A stretch of DNA of 64,000 nt from DASXQK01 sp963724385. GTDB lineage: Bacteria; Pseudomonadota; Alphaproteobacteria; Dongiales; Dongiaceae. Both the position numbers and the translations under genes were made by a program. The notes under the pieces are model-generated. The model was not told where the DNA came from, did no database searches, and saw only the letters and a program-made list of their open reading frames with translations. This document shows, piece by piece, positions 8,677-17,102 of this stretch (positions are counted from its first letter, which is position 1; each line of letters begins with the position of its first letter). The DNA is taken from assembly GCA_963724385.1 (NCBI GenBank), contig CAVRUJ010000001.1, positions 62,001 to 126,000 on the forward strand, read 5' to 3'.

Positions 8677-9093
8677 ATGACCCGCAAGCACTCGCGCGCA
8701 CCCAGCCAGCGGCAGCTCCGTGTCGGCGAGGCGTTGCGCCACGCGCTGGCCGAGATCCTCGCCCGGGGCGAGCTGCGCGACCCGGCGCTGGCGGATGTCC
8801 AGGCGACGGTGACCGAAGTGCGGGTCAGCCCCGATCTCAAGGCCGCCACCGCCTTTGTCGTTCCTTTCGGCGGGGGCGATGCCGCAGCGCTGGCCAAGGC
8901 GCTCAACAATGCCGCCGGGTTCTTCCGCATGCGCCTTGCCGCAGCCGTCGATCTGCGCGTGGCGCCGGTGGTCCGCTTCGAGCCCGACCGGACCTTCGAC
9001 CAGGCCATGCGCATCGAGCGGATCCTGAAATCGCCGGCGGTCGCGCGCGACCTCGGCGAGGACAAGGGCAAGGGCGGCGGCGATGGCGCGTAA
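8677..9093 (+). CDS. rbfA: 30S ribosome-binding factor A
   Basis: 138 aa from the ATG at 8677, where the RbfA family begins (RQLRVGEALRHALAEILARG). The frame is open 42 codons upstream through a repeat, but those codons encode nothing family-like. RbfA is a small KH-fold factor for late 16S rRNA 5'-end processing and cold adaptation. Conserved parts: VTVTEVRVSPDLKAATAFV-type strand and LRVAPVVRFEPDRTFDQAMRI. The last 11 bases overlap truB, the usual downstream partner. Confidence 0.95.
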   Translation: MTRKHSRAPSQRQLRVGEALRHALAEILARGELRDPALADVQATVTEVRVSPDLKAATAFVVPFGGGDAAALAKALNNAAGFFRMRLAAAVDLRVAPVVRFEPDRTFDQAMRIERILKSPAVARDLGEDKGKGGGDGA

Positions 9094-10009
9094 GCGGCGG
9101 GGGCAACGCATCGACGGCTGGATCGTGCTCGACAAGCCGGCGGGACTGAGCTCGACGGCGGCAGTGGCCAGGGTCCGCCGGCTGCTCGACGCCGCCAAGG
9201 CCGGCCATGGCGGCACCCTCGACCCGCTCGCCACCGGAATTCTGCCCATCGCGCTCGGCGAGGCGACCAAGACCGTGCCCTACGTCATGGACGGGATGAA
9301 GACCTACCGCTTCACCCTGCGCTTCGGCGAGGCGCGGGCCACCGACGACGCCGAGGGCGAGGTCATTGGAGTGAGCCCCGTCCGCCCCACCGACGACGAG
9401 ATCCGCGCGGCCCTGCCGGCCTTTCGCGGCCATATCCAGCAGGTCCCGCCCGCCTTCTCGGCGGTCAAGGTCGAGGGCAGGCGAGCCTACGACCTGGCCA
9501 GGGCCGGCGAGCCGGCCGAGCTTGCCGCCCGCGAGGCGTTCATCGAACGCTTCGAGCTCATCGGCCGGCCAAGCCCCGAGGATGCCCTGTTCGAGGTCCG
9601 CTCGGGCAAGGGCGCCTATATGCGCAGCCTCGCCCGCGACCTCGCCAAGGCCTTGGGAAGCCTGGGCCATGTGGTGGCGCTACGCCGGCTCTCAGTCGGC
9701 CCCTTCGGCGAGGCTCAGGCGATTTCGCTGGATTCGCTGGAGGCCATGGGGCATATTCCCGCCGCCTCACGGCACCTTTTGCCGGTCGCGACCGCGCTGG
9801 ACGACATCCCGGCGCTGGCCGTGAACGACAGTGAGGCGTCTCGCCTGCGTTGCGGACAATCCGTCGGCCCCATCCGGCGGCAAGATCTGGAGCGCATTGG
9901 CCAATTCGGGAGCGGGGCGATCTTTTGCGCCAAGTCCGGCGGGCAGCCGGTGGCGCTCGTCCGCCTGGAGGCCGGCGATCTACGCCCGGTGCGCGTGCTG
10001 AACCTCTAG
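9083..10009 (+). CDS. truB: tRNA pseudouridine(55) synthase
   Basis: 308 aa enzyme converting U55 of the tRNA T-loop to pseudouridine. The start IDGWIVLDKPAGLSST and the catalytic motif GGTLDPLATG, with nucleophile Asp47, are plain. The central RGHIQQVPPAFSAVKVEGRRAYDLAR and KGAYMRSLARDLAKALG segments are family hallmarks; the last 60 residues form a PUA-like end. It overlaps rbfA by 11 bases and is followed 21 bases later by rpsO, the standard order. Confidence 0.97.
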   Translation: MARKRRGQRIDGWIVLDKPAGLSSTAAVARVRRLLDAAKAGHGGTLDPLATGILPIALGEATKTVPYVMDGMKTYRFTLRFGEARATDDAEGEVIGVSPVRPTDDEIRAALPAFRGHIQQVPPAFSAVKVEGRRAYDLARAGEPAELAAREAFIERFELIGRPSPEDALFEVRSGKGAYMRSLARDLAKALGSLGHVVALRRLSVGPFGEAQAISLDSLEAMGHIPAASRHLLPVATALDDIPALAVNDSEASRLRCGQSVGPIRRQDLERIGQFGSGAIFCAKSGGQPVALVRLEAGDLRPVRVLNL

Positions 10010-10030
10010 AGTCGAGAAAGGACTATCACG

Positions 10031-10300
10031 ATGTCGTTGCCGGCCGAGCGCAAGCAGGCGCTGATCAAGGAATTCGCCAAAGCCGAGGGCGATACCGGTT
10101 CACCCGAGGTGCAGGTCGCTCTGCTCTCCGAGCGGATCAAGAGCCTGACCGACCACCTTCAGACCCACGAGAAGGATTTCCATTCCCGGCGCGGGCTCCT
10201 GGTCATGGTCGGCCAGCGCCGGCGCCTGCTGGACTATCTCAAGCGCAAGAACGAAACGCGCTACAAGGAGCTGATCGAGCGCCTTGGCCTGCGTCGCTGA
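10031..10300 (+). CDS. rpsO: 30S ribosomal protein S15
   Basis: 89 aa, the exact length of S15. S15 is a primary binder of 16S rRNA and helps join the subunits. Conserved parts: GDTGSPEVQVALLSERIKSL, LTDHLQTHEKDFHSRRGLL and KRKNETRYKELIERLGLRR. An AGAAAGGAC Shine–Dalgarno-like stretch precedes the ATG. In many bacteria rpsO and pnp are cotranscribed and processed in the gap between them; here that gap is unusually long and carries a repeat. Confidence 0.98.
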   Translation: MSLPAERKQALIKEFAKAEGDTGSPEVQVALLSERIKSLTDHLQTHEKDFHSRRGLLVMVGQRRRLLDYLKRKNETRYKELIERLGLRR

Positions 10301-10319
10301 GACCAGGACGAATTTTTCC

Positions 10320-10344
10320 GACGCCACGGCTTCGGCCGGGCGTC
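10320..10344 (+). terminator. Hairpin downstream of rpsO (possible terminator or processing site)
   Basis: GACGCC-A-CGGC pairs with GCCG-GGCGTC around a TTCG tetraloop, 19 bases after the rpsO stop. No T-run follows, so it may be a partial terminator or an RNA-processing structure rather than a full intrinsic terminator. Confidence 0.5.
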
Positions 10345-10416
10345 TTCACCTGCGCGTGTCCGCCGCAAGGCTGGGGCGGCACGCAAGCTTGCCGGGCCGA
10401 CGCAAGCGGCGCCCCC

Positions 10417-10522
10417 GTACCGACTTTCGCAGAAAGCCGGTACGCGGATTTGAGTGTGAGTATCGGATTCACGCAGAAATTCGCGACAAAGCCCGAGTCG
10501 CGAATTTCTCCGATCCGATACT
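10417..10522 (+). repeat. Repeat family B, copy 1 (rpsO–pnp gap)
   Basis: About 105 bp with two hairpins: GTACCGACTTTC-GCA-GAAAGCCGGTAC (one mismatch) and a longer one built from AGTATCGGAT, GCAGAAATTCGCGAC and their complements. Other copies are at 47269–47376 and 49873–49979. In this copy the inner stem reads TTCGCGAC/GTCGCGAA, against TTCGTGAC/GTCACGAA in the second copy. The rest of the 300-base gap shows no gene. Confidence 0.92.
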
Positions 10523-10600
10523 TAGGCGCCGCTTCCGCGGGTCCGGCATGAGCCATTCCAGCCATCACGCCACGACTGTGGCCACAAGGATCCGAAAGAC

Positions 10601-12733
10601 ATGTTCAAGATTCAACGCAAGGAAATTCAATGGGGCGGGCGCAAGCTCGTGCTCGAGACCGGCCGCGTCGCCCGCCAGGCCGACGGCGCCGTTCTAGCGA
10701 CCTACGGCGACACGGTGGTGCTCTGCACCGCCGTCGCCCAGAAGCAGCCGAAGCCGGGGATCGACTTCTTCCCCCTGACGGTGAACTACCAGGAGAAGAC
10801 CTTCGCCGCCGGCAAGATCCCGGGCGGCTTCTTCAAGCGCGAAGGCCGGCCGACGGAGAAGGAGGTGCTGACCTCGCGCCTCATCGACCGCCCGATCCGC
10901 CCCCTCTTCGCCGACGGCTTCCGCAACGAGACCCAGGTCATCTGCACGGTGCTGAGCCATGACCTGGAGAACGACCCGGACGTGGTCGCCATGATCGGCG
11001 CCTCGGCCGCGCTCACCATTTCCGGCATCCCGTTCCTCGGGCCCATCGCCGCCGCCCGCGTCGGCTATGTCGGCGGGCAATATGTGCTGAACCCGGTCCA
11101 GGAGAGCCTGCCGGAATCGGCCCTCGACCTGGTCGTCGCCGGCACGGCCGAAGGCGTGCTGATGGTCGAGTCCGAGGCCAAGGAGCTCACCGAGGAGATC
11201 ATGCTGGGCGCCGTCACCTTCGGCTTCGAGCAGTTCCAGCCGGTGATCCGCGCCATCATCGAGCTCGCCGAGCTTGCGGCCAACGAGCCCTGGGCCGTGC
11301 CCGGCCACGGACCGGAGGCCGAGACGGTCGTAAGGCGCCTGGCCGAAGTGGCCGAGGCCGATCTGCGCGCCGCCTATGCCGAGACGGCCAAGCAGGCCCG
11401 CACCGACAAGGTGGCCGCGGTCAAGGCCAAGGCGATCGAGACGCTGGCCGCGGAGGAGCTGCCCGCCGATCTCGTGGGCAAGAAGTTCAAGAAGCTGGAG
11501 CAGGAGATCGTCCGCAATAGCATCCTCGACACCGGCCGGCGCATCGACGGGCGCGACACCAAGACCGTGCGGCCCATCGAATGCCAGGTCGGCGTGCTGC
11601 CGCGCGCCCATGGCTCGGCGCTGTTCACCCGGGGCGAAACCCAGGCCCTGGTGGTGACCACGCTCGGCACCGGCGAGGACGAGCAGATCGTCGACGCGCT
11701 CGAGGGCGAATATCGCCAGGCCTTCATGCTCCACTACAACTTCCCGCCCTACGCCACCAACGAGGCGGGCCGCATGGGCTCCCCCGGCCGGCGCGAGATC
11801 GGCCACGGCAAGCTCGCCTGGCGGGCGGTGCATCCGCTCCTGCCCGGCAAGGAGGATTTCCCCTATACCATCCGCGTGGTCTCGGAGATCACCGAGTCGA
11901 ACGGCTCCTCCTCCATGGCCACGGTCTGCGGCTCCTCCCTCTCGATGATGGACGCCGGCGTGCCGCTGTCGCGCCCCATCGCCGGCATCGCCATGGGCCT
12001 GATCAAGGAGGAAGGGCGCTACGCCGTGCTCTCCGACATCCTGGGCGACGAGGACCATCTGGGCGACATGGACTTCAAGGTCGCCGGCACGGAGCGCGGC
12101 ATCACCTCGCTGCAGATGGACCTGAAGATCGCCTCGATCACGCCCGAGATCATGAAGATCGCGCTCGGCCAGGCGCTCGACGGGCGCATCCACATCCTGG
12201 GCGAGATGGCCAAGGCGATCGACGCCGCCCGCGAGGGGGTGAGCGAGAACGCGCCGCGCATCACCGTCATCAACATCCCCAAGGACAAGATCCGCGAAGT
12301 GATCGGCACCGGCGGCAAGATCATCCGCGAGATCTGCGAGGTGACCGGGGCCAAGATCGACATCGAGGACGACGGCACGATCAAGGTCGCCGCCGTCGAC
12401 GCCGATGCCGCCAAGACCGCCATCGACTGGATCCGCGGCATCGTCGCCGAGCCCGAGGTGGGCGTGATCTACTCCGGCAAGGTCGTGAAGATCATGGAGT
12501 TCGGCGCCTTCGTGAACTTCCTCGGCAGCCGCGACGGGCTGGTCCACATCAGCGAGCTCGCCGCCCAGCGGGTCAAGCAGACGGGCGACGTGGTCGCCGT
12601 GGGCGACCAGGTCAAGGTCAAGGTGCTGGGGGTCGACGACCGCGGCAAGGTCAAGCTCAGCATGAAGGCCGTCGACCAGAAGACCGGCGAGGACCTGACC
12701 AAGCGCACCGAACAGGCCCAGGCGGCAGGCTGA
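10601..12733 (+). CDS. pnp: Polyribonucleotide nucleotidyltransferase (PNPase)
   Basis: 710 aa phosphorolytic 3'-5' exoribonuclease and degradosome component. First RNase PH-like domain about 1–210, an alpha-helical linker, the catalytic second PH domain about 310–540 (LPRAHGSALFTRGETQALVV), then KH (about 555–615, VIGTGGKIIREI near 567) and S1 (about 620–690, GVIYSGKVVKIMEFGAFVNF). The Ala/Gly-rich end is normal. In E. coli PNPase controls its own mRNA through the rpsO–pnp intergenic hairpin; a repeat-B hairpin occupies that place here. Confidence 0.98.
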   Translation: MFKIQRKEIQWGGRKLVLETGRVARQADGAVLATYGDTVVLCTAVAQKQPKPGIDFFPLTVNYQEKTFAAGKIPGGFFKREGRPTEKEVLTSRLIDRPIRPLFADGFRNETQVICTVLSHDLENDPDVVAMIGASAALTISGIPFLGPIAAARVGYVGGQYVLNPVQESLPESALDLVVAGTAEGVLMVESEAKELTEEIMLGAVTFGFEQFQPVIRAIIELAELAANEPWAVPGHGPEAETVVRRLAEVAEADLRAAYAETAKQARTDKVAAVKAKAIETLAAEELPADLVGKKFKKLEQEIVRNSILDTGRRIDGRDTKTVRPIECQVGVLPRAHGSALFTRGETQALVVTTLGTGEDEQIVDALEGEYRQAFMLHYNFPPYATNEAGRMGSPGRREIGHGKLAWRAVHPLLPGKEDFPYTIRVVSEITESNGSSSMATVCGSSLSMMDAGVPLSRPIAGIAMGLIKEEGRYAVLSDILGDEDHLGDMDFKVAGTERGITSLQMDLKIASITPEIMKIALGQALDGRIHILGEMAKAIDAAREGVSENAPRITVINIPKDKIREVIGTGGKIIREICEVTGAKIDIEDDGTIKVAAVDADAAKTAIDWIRGIVAEPEVGVIYSGKVVKIMEFGAFVNFLGSRDGLVHISELAAQRVKQTGDVVAVGDQVKVKVLGVDDRGKVKLSMKAVDQKTGEDLTKRTEQAQAAG

Positions 12734-12774
12734 CGCCTGCGCCCGGACGTGGGCGAGAGGCACCACTTCTCTTT

Positions 12775-12839
12775 CGTCATTCCCGCGAAAGCGGGAATCC
12801 ATGTTTTGACCTGGACCCCCGCTTTCGCGGGGGTGACGA
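12775..12839 (+). repeat. Repeat family A, copy 2
   Basis: CGTCATTCCCGCGAAAGCGGGAATCC followed by GGACCCCCGCTTTCGCGGGGGTGACGA, the same two-hairpin unit and orientation as at 1860–1922. It sits 40 bases after the pnp stop and before ugpQ, where it could act as a transcript 3' end, although no T-run is present. Confidence 0.92.
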
Positions 12840-12885
12840 GAGGGGTGGTTCTCGCCGCCGGCGGGCTGGACCAGACAGCGTCGCC

Positions 12886-13659
12886 ATGACCCGTCTCCTC
12901 CCCGCCGTCATCGGCCATCGGGGTGCGGCGGCCGACGCGCCGGAGAACACGCTCGCCTCCTTCCGGGAGGCGGCGCGCCAGGGCGCCGCCATGGTGGAGT
13001 TCGACGTCAAGCTCACGGCCGACGGCCGGCTCATCGTCATGCATGACGACAGCCTGGAGCGAACAACCGACGGCAAGGGCGCGGTGGCGGAGACGACCTT
13101 GGACGCCATCCGCGCGCTCGACGCTGGCGCCTGGTTCGGGCCCGCGTTCAAGGGCACGCTCGTGCCGACCCTGGAAGAAACGGCCATGGTCCTGGCCGAG
13201 CTCGGGCTTGCCGCCAACATCGAGATCAAGCCCAACCCCGGCCAGGAGGCCGAAACGGCCCTGGCCGCGGCCGATTTCCTCTTGCGCCATTGGCCCAGGC
13301 AACTGCCGGCGCCGGTGATCTCCAGCTTTGCCCGCGAATCCCTGGCCGTCATGCGCGACCGGGCGCCGGCGCTGCCCCGGGGCCTGCTGATCTGGGAGAA
13401 GCCCGCCGACTGGAGTGCCGCCGCAAGGGCGCTCGCCTGCCGCTCCATCCATTGCGCGGCCCGGCATCTGACGCCGGACTGGGCGGCTGAGATCAAGCGC
13501 CTGGGCTATGTCCTGGCGGTCTATACGGTCAACGATCCTGACCTGGCGAAGCGGTTGCGCCGGTGGGGCGCCGATAGCATCATTGGCGACCGGCCCGGCG
13601 CGCTCCGCCGGGAGGAGGGCCAGGCCACGGAGTCTGGCCTGGCGAGGAGCCCGGCGTGA
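12886..13659 (+). CDS. ugpQ: Glycerophosphodiester phosphodiesterase
   Basis: 257 aa TIM-barrel enzyme hydrolysing glycerophosphodiesters to glycerol-3-phosphate and an alcohol. The GDPD signature is clear: HRGAAADAPENTLASFREA near the N-terminus, VEFDVKLTADGRLIVMHDD with the metal-binding E-x-D and second catalytic His, and NIEIKP. The C-terminal VYTVNDPDLAKRLRRWGADSIIGDRP is typical of cytosolic UgpQ. The ATG at 12886 was chosen because the family motif starts a few residues later; the frame is open much further upstream opposite real pnp coding. The stop overlaps the next start in GTGA. Confidence 0.93.
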   Translation: MTRLLPAVIGHRGAAADAPENTLASFREAARQGAAMVEFDVKLTADGRLIVMHDDSLERTTDGKGAVAETTLDAIRALDAGAWFGPAFKGTLVPTLEETAMVLAELGLAANIEIKPNPGQEAETALAAADFLLRHWPRQLPAPVISSFARESLAVMRDRAPALPRGLLIWEKPADWSAAARALACRSIHCAARHLTPDWAAEIKRLGYVLAVYTVNDPDLAKRLRRWGADSIIGDRPGALRREEGQATESGLARSPA

Positions 13660-15056
13660 AGGCACTGGAACCCGTTCTCATTTCCGGCCGAGAAGTGCTG
13701 CCCCTGGTCGAGGGCGGCAAGGGCATCTCGATCTCCAACGGCGAGAGCTCGGGACCGTGGGCGGCCAACGGCGGGGTCGGCACCTTCTCCGGCGTCAACG
13801 CCGATTCCTTCGACGAGACGGGCGCCCTCATCCCCCAGGTCTATCGCGGCCGGACCCGGCGCGAGCGCCACGAGGAGCTGATCGCCTACGCCATCCGGGG
13901 CGGCGTGGCGCAGGCCCGCATCGCCCACGAGATCTCCGGGGGCGCGGGCCGCATCCACATGAACGTGCTGTGGGAGATGGGCGGCTCGGAGCGCATCCTC
14001 CACGGCGTGCTGGAGGAGGCCAAGGGCCTCATCCACGGCGTCACCTGCGGCGCCGGCATGCCCTATCGGATCGCCGAGATCTGCGCCAGCTACGGCGTCT
14101 ACTACTATCCCATCGTCTCCTCGGCCCGCGCCTTCCGGGCGCTGTGGAAACGGGCCTATCACCGGTTCCGCGAATGGCTGGGCGGCGTGGTCTACGAGGA
14201 TCCCTGGCTCGCCGGCGGTCATAACGGGCTCTCCAACAGCGAGGATCCGAGCAGGCCCGAATCGCCCTATCCCCGGGTCAGGGACCTGCGTCGCCTGATG
14301 GCCGAGGAATGCGGCCTCGCCAGGACGCCGATCTTCATGGCCGGCGGCGTCTGGTGCCTCAGGGAATGGGAGGACTGGCTCGACAATCCCGAGATCGGCC
14401 CGGTCGCCTTTCAGTTCGGGACCCGGCCGCTCCTGACCCAGGAGAGCCCGATCTCGGACGGCTGGAAGCAGCGCCTGCTGACCCTCAAGGAAGGCGACGT
14501 CTACCTCAATCATTTCAGCCCGACCGGCTTCTATTCCTCGGCCGTGATCAACCCCTTCATCGAGGATCTGCGTGCCCGCTCCAACCGGCAGGTCGCCTAC
14601 TCCATGGCCCCGGTGGGCGAGCATGAATGGGCCTTCCCGGTCGGCGCCCGCGGGCGCAACGTGTATCTCACCGGCTCCGACAAGCTCCACGCCAGCCAGT
14701 GGATGGCCGAGGGCTTCACCGAGGCCCTGCGCACGCCGGATTCGACCCTCGTCTTCGTGACCCCGGAGAAGGCGCGGGAGATCCGCACCGACCAGGTGAA
14801 CTGCATGGGCTGCCTGTCGGCCTGTCTGTTCTCCAACTGGGCCCAGAACGAGGCCGGCACCACCGGCAAGAAGGCCGACCCGCGCAGCTACTGCATCCAG
14901 AAGACCCTGCAGACCATCAGCCACAGCGAAGAGACCGAGACCAACCTGATGTTCGCCGGGCACAACGCCTTCCGCTTCAAGGACGACCCGTTCTACGCCA
15001 ACGGCTTCATCCCGACGGTGGGACAGCTGGTGGAGAGGATACTGACGGGAGATTGA
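13656..15056 (+). CDS. Nitronate monooxygenase (2-nitropropane dioxygenase) family protein
   Basis: 466 aa FMN-dependent TIM-barrel candidate, longer than classic nitronate monooxygenases (about 320–380 aa). Family-like parts: GISISNGESSGPWAANGGVG at the start, GLIHGVTCGAGMPYRIAE, and FMAGGVWCLREW plus VAFQFGTRPLLTQE, which resemble the flavin-phosphate-binding end. The C-terminal extension contains NCMGCLSACLFSNW, a clustered Cys motif not needed for classic enzymes. The GTG start overlaps the ugpQ stop. The actual substrate is unknown; no neighbouring enzyme reveals it. Confidence 0.78.
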   Translation: MKALEPVLISGREVLPLVEGGKGISISNGESSGPWAANGGVGTFSGVNADSFDETGALIPQVYRGRTRRERHEELIAYAIRGGVAQARIAHEISGGAGRIHMNVLWEMGGSERILHGVLEEAKGLIHGVTCGAGMPYRIAEICASYGVYYYPIVSSARAFRALWKRAYHRFREWLGGVVYEDPWLAGGHNGLSNSEDPSRPESPYPRVRDLRRLMAEECGLARTPIFMAGGVWCLREWEDWLDNPEIGPVAFQFGTRPLLTQESPISDGWKQRLLTLKEGDVYLNHFSPTGFYSSAVINPFIEDLRARSNRQVAYSMAPVGEHEWAFPVGARGRNVYLTGSDKLHASQWMAEGFTEALRTPDSTLVFVTPEKAREIRTDQVNCMGCLSACLFSNWAQNEAGTTGKKADPRSYCIQKTLQTISHSEETETNLMFAGHNAFRFKDDPFYANGFIPTVGQLVERILTGD

Positions 15057-15088
15057 GGCAGGCGCGCTAAACCCGATCGGGACCGGCT

Positions 15089-15289
15089 CTAATCGAGGAT
15101 GAACGTCACCTCGAGCGTGACCCGGTACTCGGCGATCTTGCCCTTCTCGACCTTGGCCTTCTGCGAGAGGACCTCGAGGCCGGTGATGCCGCGCAGCGTT
15201 TTCGCCGCGCGCTTCAGGGCCGTTTCCACGGCATCCTGAAATCCCTTGGTTGAGCTCGCCGTCAGCTTGGTAACCCGTGCTACAGCCAT
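15089..15289 (-). CDS. Dodecin (flavin-storage protein)
   Basis: 66 aa, the typical dodecin length. The sequence VTKLTASSTKGFQDAVETAL with a following KTLRGITGLEVLSQKAKVE and a final EYRVTLEVTFIL strand is characteristic. Dodecins form hollow dodecamers that bind flavins or CoA and buffer them in the cytosol. A Shine–Dalgarno-like GGGAGGTGTGAG precedes the ATG. It is convergent with the nitronate monooxygenase gene, a flavoenzyme, though a functional link is only a guess. Confidence 0.9.
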   Translation of the reverse strand: MAVARVTKLTASSTKGFQDAVETALKRAAKTLRGITGLEVLSQKAKVEKGKIAEYRVTLEVTFILD

Positions 15290-15402
15290 CTCACACCTCC
15301 CAGGTCAGCTCCCGGGCGGAAGACTAGCACTGTTTCGATTGGATTACAGAAGCCCGCAAACGATCGCCATTCGGATACTGGAAGCCTCTCGAATTCGCGC
15401 CC

Positions 15403-15452
15403 AGAGCGAGGTCGGGTCAGCTTCCATCAAGCTGACCCGTGAATCTTGCTCT
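15403..15452 (+). repeat. Repeat family C, copy 1 (AGAGCAAGAT-type palindrome)
   Basis: AGAGCGAGGTCGGGTCAGCTT-CCATC-AAGCTGACCCGTGAATCTTGCTCT is an imperfect palindrome of 50 bp with a strong inner stem GGGTCAGCTT/AAGCTGACCC. Relatives are at 24599, 28073 and 28861. It lies in the 285-base gap between dodecin and the haloacid dehalogenase, where no gene was seen. Confidence 0.85.
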
Positions 15453-15464
15453 GCATGTTAGGTT

Positions 15465-15513
15465 TAGAGCCTGATCGTCTCAAGCCGAACAGGCTTGAGA
15501 CGATCAGGCTCTA
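15465..15513 (+). repeat. Repeat family C, copy 2 (CTGATCGTCTCAAGCC subtype)
   Basis: TAGAGCCTGATCGTCTCAAGCC pairs with GGCTTGAGACGATCAGGCTCTA around a 5-base loop, a nearly perfect 22-bp stem 12 bases after the previous copy. The same subtype, decayed on one side, is at 28797–28842. The long stem could end transcription from either side. Confidence 0.9.
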
Positions 15514-15574
15514 GGAACGGGTATCCAGCTTGGGCGCCACCGCGGCTCGTTCGGAAAGACGACGGAGAATCCCC

Positions 15575-16258
15575 ATGACAGTCGCGCTTCCCGGCATTCG
15601 CGCCTGCGTCTTCGATGCCTATGGAACCCTGTTCGACTTCGCCTCAGCCGCAGCGGCCTGCCGCGAGGCGCTGGGCGACAAGGGCGCGGCGCTGACCGCG
15701 CTCTGGCGCGAGAAGCAACTTCAGTACAGCTGGCTTCGAGGCCTGCAAGGCCGGCACGCGGATTTCTGGCAGGTCACGGGAGATGCGCTCGACTTCGCGC
15801 TGGAGACCCTGGGCATCGGCGATGCCGCGCTGCGCCATCGGCTGATGAACCTCTACCTCGCCCTCGATGCCTTTCCGGAAGTGCCCGCCATGCTGGCGCG
15901 CATGAAGGCGGCGGGGCTCAAGACCGCGATCCTCTCCAACGGATCGCCGGCAATGCTGGGCGCCTTGGTGAAGCATGCCGACCTTGATCGGTTCCTCGAT
16001 GCGGTGCTGTCGGTGGAAGAGGTCGGCGTCTACAAGCCCCACCCGAAGGTGTATCAGCTCGCCGTCGACCGCCTCGAGATCGAGCCCGCGGCAATCGCCT
16101 TCCAGTCCTCCAACGGCTGGGATGCCTACGCGGCCTCGGCCTTCGGCATGCGGGTCGTCTGGTGCAACCGCTATGGCCAGCGGCGAGAGCGCCTGCCCGG
16201 CAGGCCCGACCGGGAAATCGCGTCGCTGGCGGAACTTCCTGACCTGTTGGGCATCTAG
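15575..16258 (+). CDS. Haloacid dehalogenase type II (L-2-haloacid dehalogenase-like)
   Basis: 227 aa HAD-superfamily hydrolase. The nucleophile is Asp14 in FDAYGTLFDF; the second motif is ILSNGSPAML, the Lys motif is VGVYKPHPKVYQLA, and the last motif is FQSSNGWDA, whose Ser-Asn-x-x-Asp pattern is typical of true L-2-haloacid dehalogenases rather than generic phosphatases. The LQYSWLRGLQG segment matches the substrate-pocket region of that group. ATG at 15575 is preceded by CGGAGAAT. The neighbours do not indicate a pathway for halogenated acids, so the physiological substrate remains open. Confidence 0.85.
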   Translation: MTVALPGIRACVFDAYGTLFDFASAAAACREALGDKGAALTALWREKQLQYSWLRGLQGRHADFWQVTGDALDFALETLGIGDAALRHRLMNLYLALDAFPEVPAMLARMKAAGLKTAILSNGSPAMLGALVKHADLDRFLDAVLSVEEVGVYKPHPKVYQLAVDRLEIEPAAIAFQSSNGWDAYAASAFGMRVVWCNRYGQRRERLPGRPDREIASLAELPDLLGI

Positions 16259-16318
16259 CCGAACCCCGAGGGCGGGCGAGCTTGCGCTCAGGCGCATGAG
16301 ACCCCTCAATCCATCCCC

Positions 16319-17086
16319 ATGGGAACCATCGCCCTCAAGCTGACCCTCACCCCGGTCCTGATCCTGGCCGCGAGCCTTGCCGGCCGGCGCTGGGGACAGA
16401 TCGTGGGCGGCTGGCTTGTGGCTCTTCCGCTCACCACCGGGCCGGTCACCTTCTTTCTTGCCATGGAGCAGGGAACCGGATTCGCCGCGCGGGCGGCCGA
16501 AGGCGCCCTCGCCGGTGCCGCGGCCGAGGCCTGCTTCTGCCTCGCTTTCGGCGCGGCGATCGCGTTTCTGGCCGGCAGCCTCGCCTTCATCACCGCCGGC
16601 ATACCGATCGGCGCCGCCAGGTTCGGCCTGCCGCTCGCGGCCATGGTCACGATTGCGAGCCTCGCACTCGCCCTCAGGCTGCTGCCGGGCCGGACCGCCG
16701 CCGGGGCGGAAGCCGTGCGGCTGCCGGTCTGGGACTTGCCCGCGCGCATGGCGGTGGCGACCACTCTGGTCCTCGGGATCACCAGTGCCGCGCCCTTGAT
16801 AGGCCCGCGGCTCAGCGGCCTGATCGCCACCTTCCCGGTGTTCGGCGCGGTGCTCGGCATTTTCGCCATGCGCCAACAGGGCGCGGCGGCGGCGCGCCAG
16901 GTGATGCGCGGCGTCCTCGCCGGGCTCTTCTCCTTCGCAGCCTTCTTCTTCGCCCTCGGGCTCTCGATCGAGCGTCTGGGGATCGCCCTTGGCTTCGTTA
17001 CCGCGGGCCTGGTCGCGGTCGCCGTCCAGGCCTGTTCGTTCTGGGTCCTCAGGAGTAGGGGCTTTCTCGCGCGGGTCGGCCAGTGA
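16319..17086 (+). CDS. Integral membrane protein of unknown function
   Basis: 255 aa, very hydrophobic, with about seven or eight predicted membrane spans (LTPVLILAASLAG, GGWLVALPLTTGPVTFFLA, ACFCLAFGAAIAFLAG, FITAGIPIGA, LATMVTIASLALAL-type, LIATFPVFGAVLGIF, GLFSFAAFFFALGL, GLVAVAVQACSFWVL). Small residues and Gly dominate the helices. The two halves look alike (ALPLTTGPVTFFLAMEQG and IATFPVFGAVLGIFAMRQQG), suggesting an internal duplication. No family was recognised with confidence. It is convergent with the N-ATPase operon, only 16 bases away. Confidence 0.7.
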   Translation: MGTIALKLTLTPVLILAASLAGRRWGQIVGGWLVALPLTTGPVTFFLAMEQGTGFAARAAEGALAGAAAEACFCLAFGAAIAFLAGSLAFITAGIPIGAARFGLPLAAMVTIASLALALRLLPGRTAAGAEAVRLPVWDLPARMAVATTLVLGITSAAPLIGPRLSGLIATFPVFGAVLGIFAMRQQGAAAARQVMRGVLAGLFSFAAFFFALGLSIERLGIALGFVTAGLVAVAVQACSFWVLRSRGFLARVGQ

Positions 17087-17102
17087 TGACGCGGCCGCTC
17101 CC

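Noticed and set aside
5578..9270. A 1230-codon open frame on the minus strand opposite infB, rbfA and truB.
   Set aside because: It runs antisense to three certain genes; open antisense frames are expected at this GC content, and its product has no recognisable domain.
10694..12802. A 702-codon minus-strand open frame opposite pnp.
   Set aside because: Antisense to certain PNPase coding, repetitive His/Asp/Gly/Leu composition typical of GC-rich shadow frames.
15403..15513. Two adjacent palindromes considered as the start of a CRISPR array.
   Set aside because: They differ in core sequence, have no regular spacing, and no spacer-like unique segments or cas genes are present.
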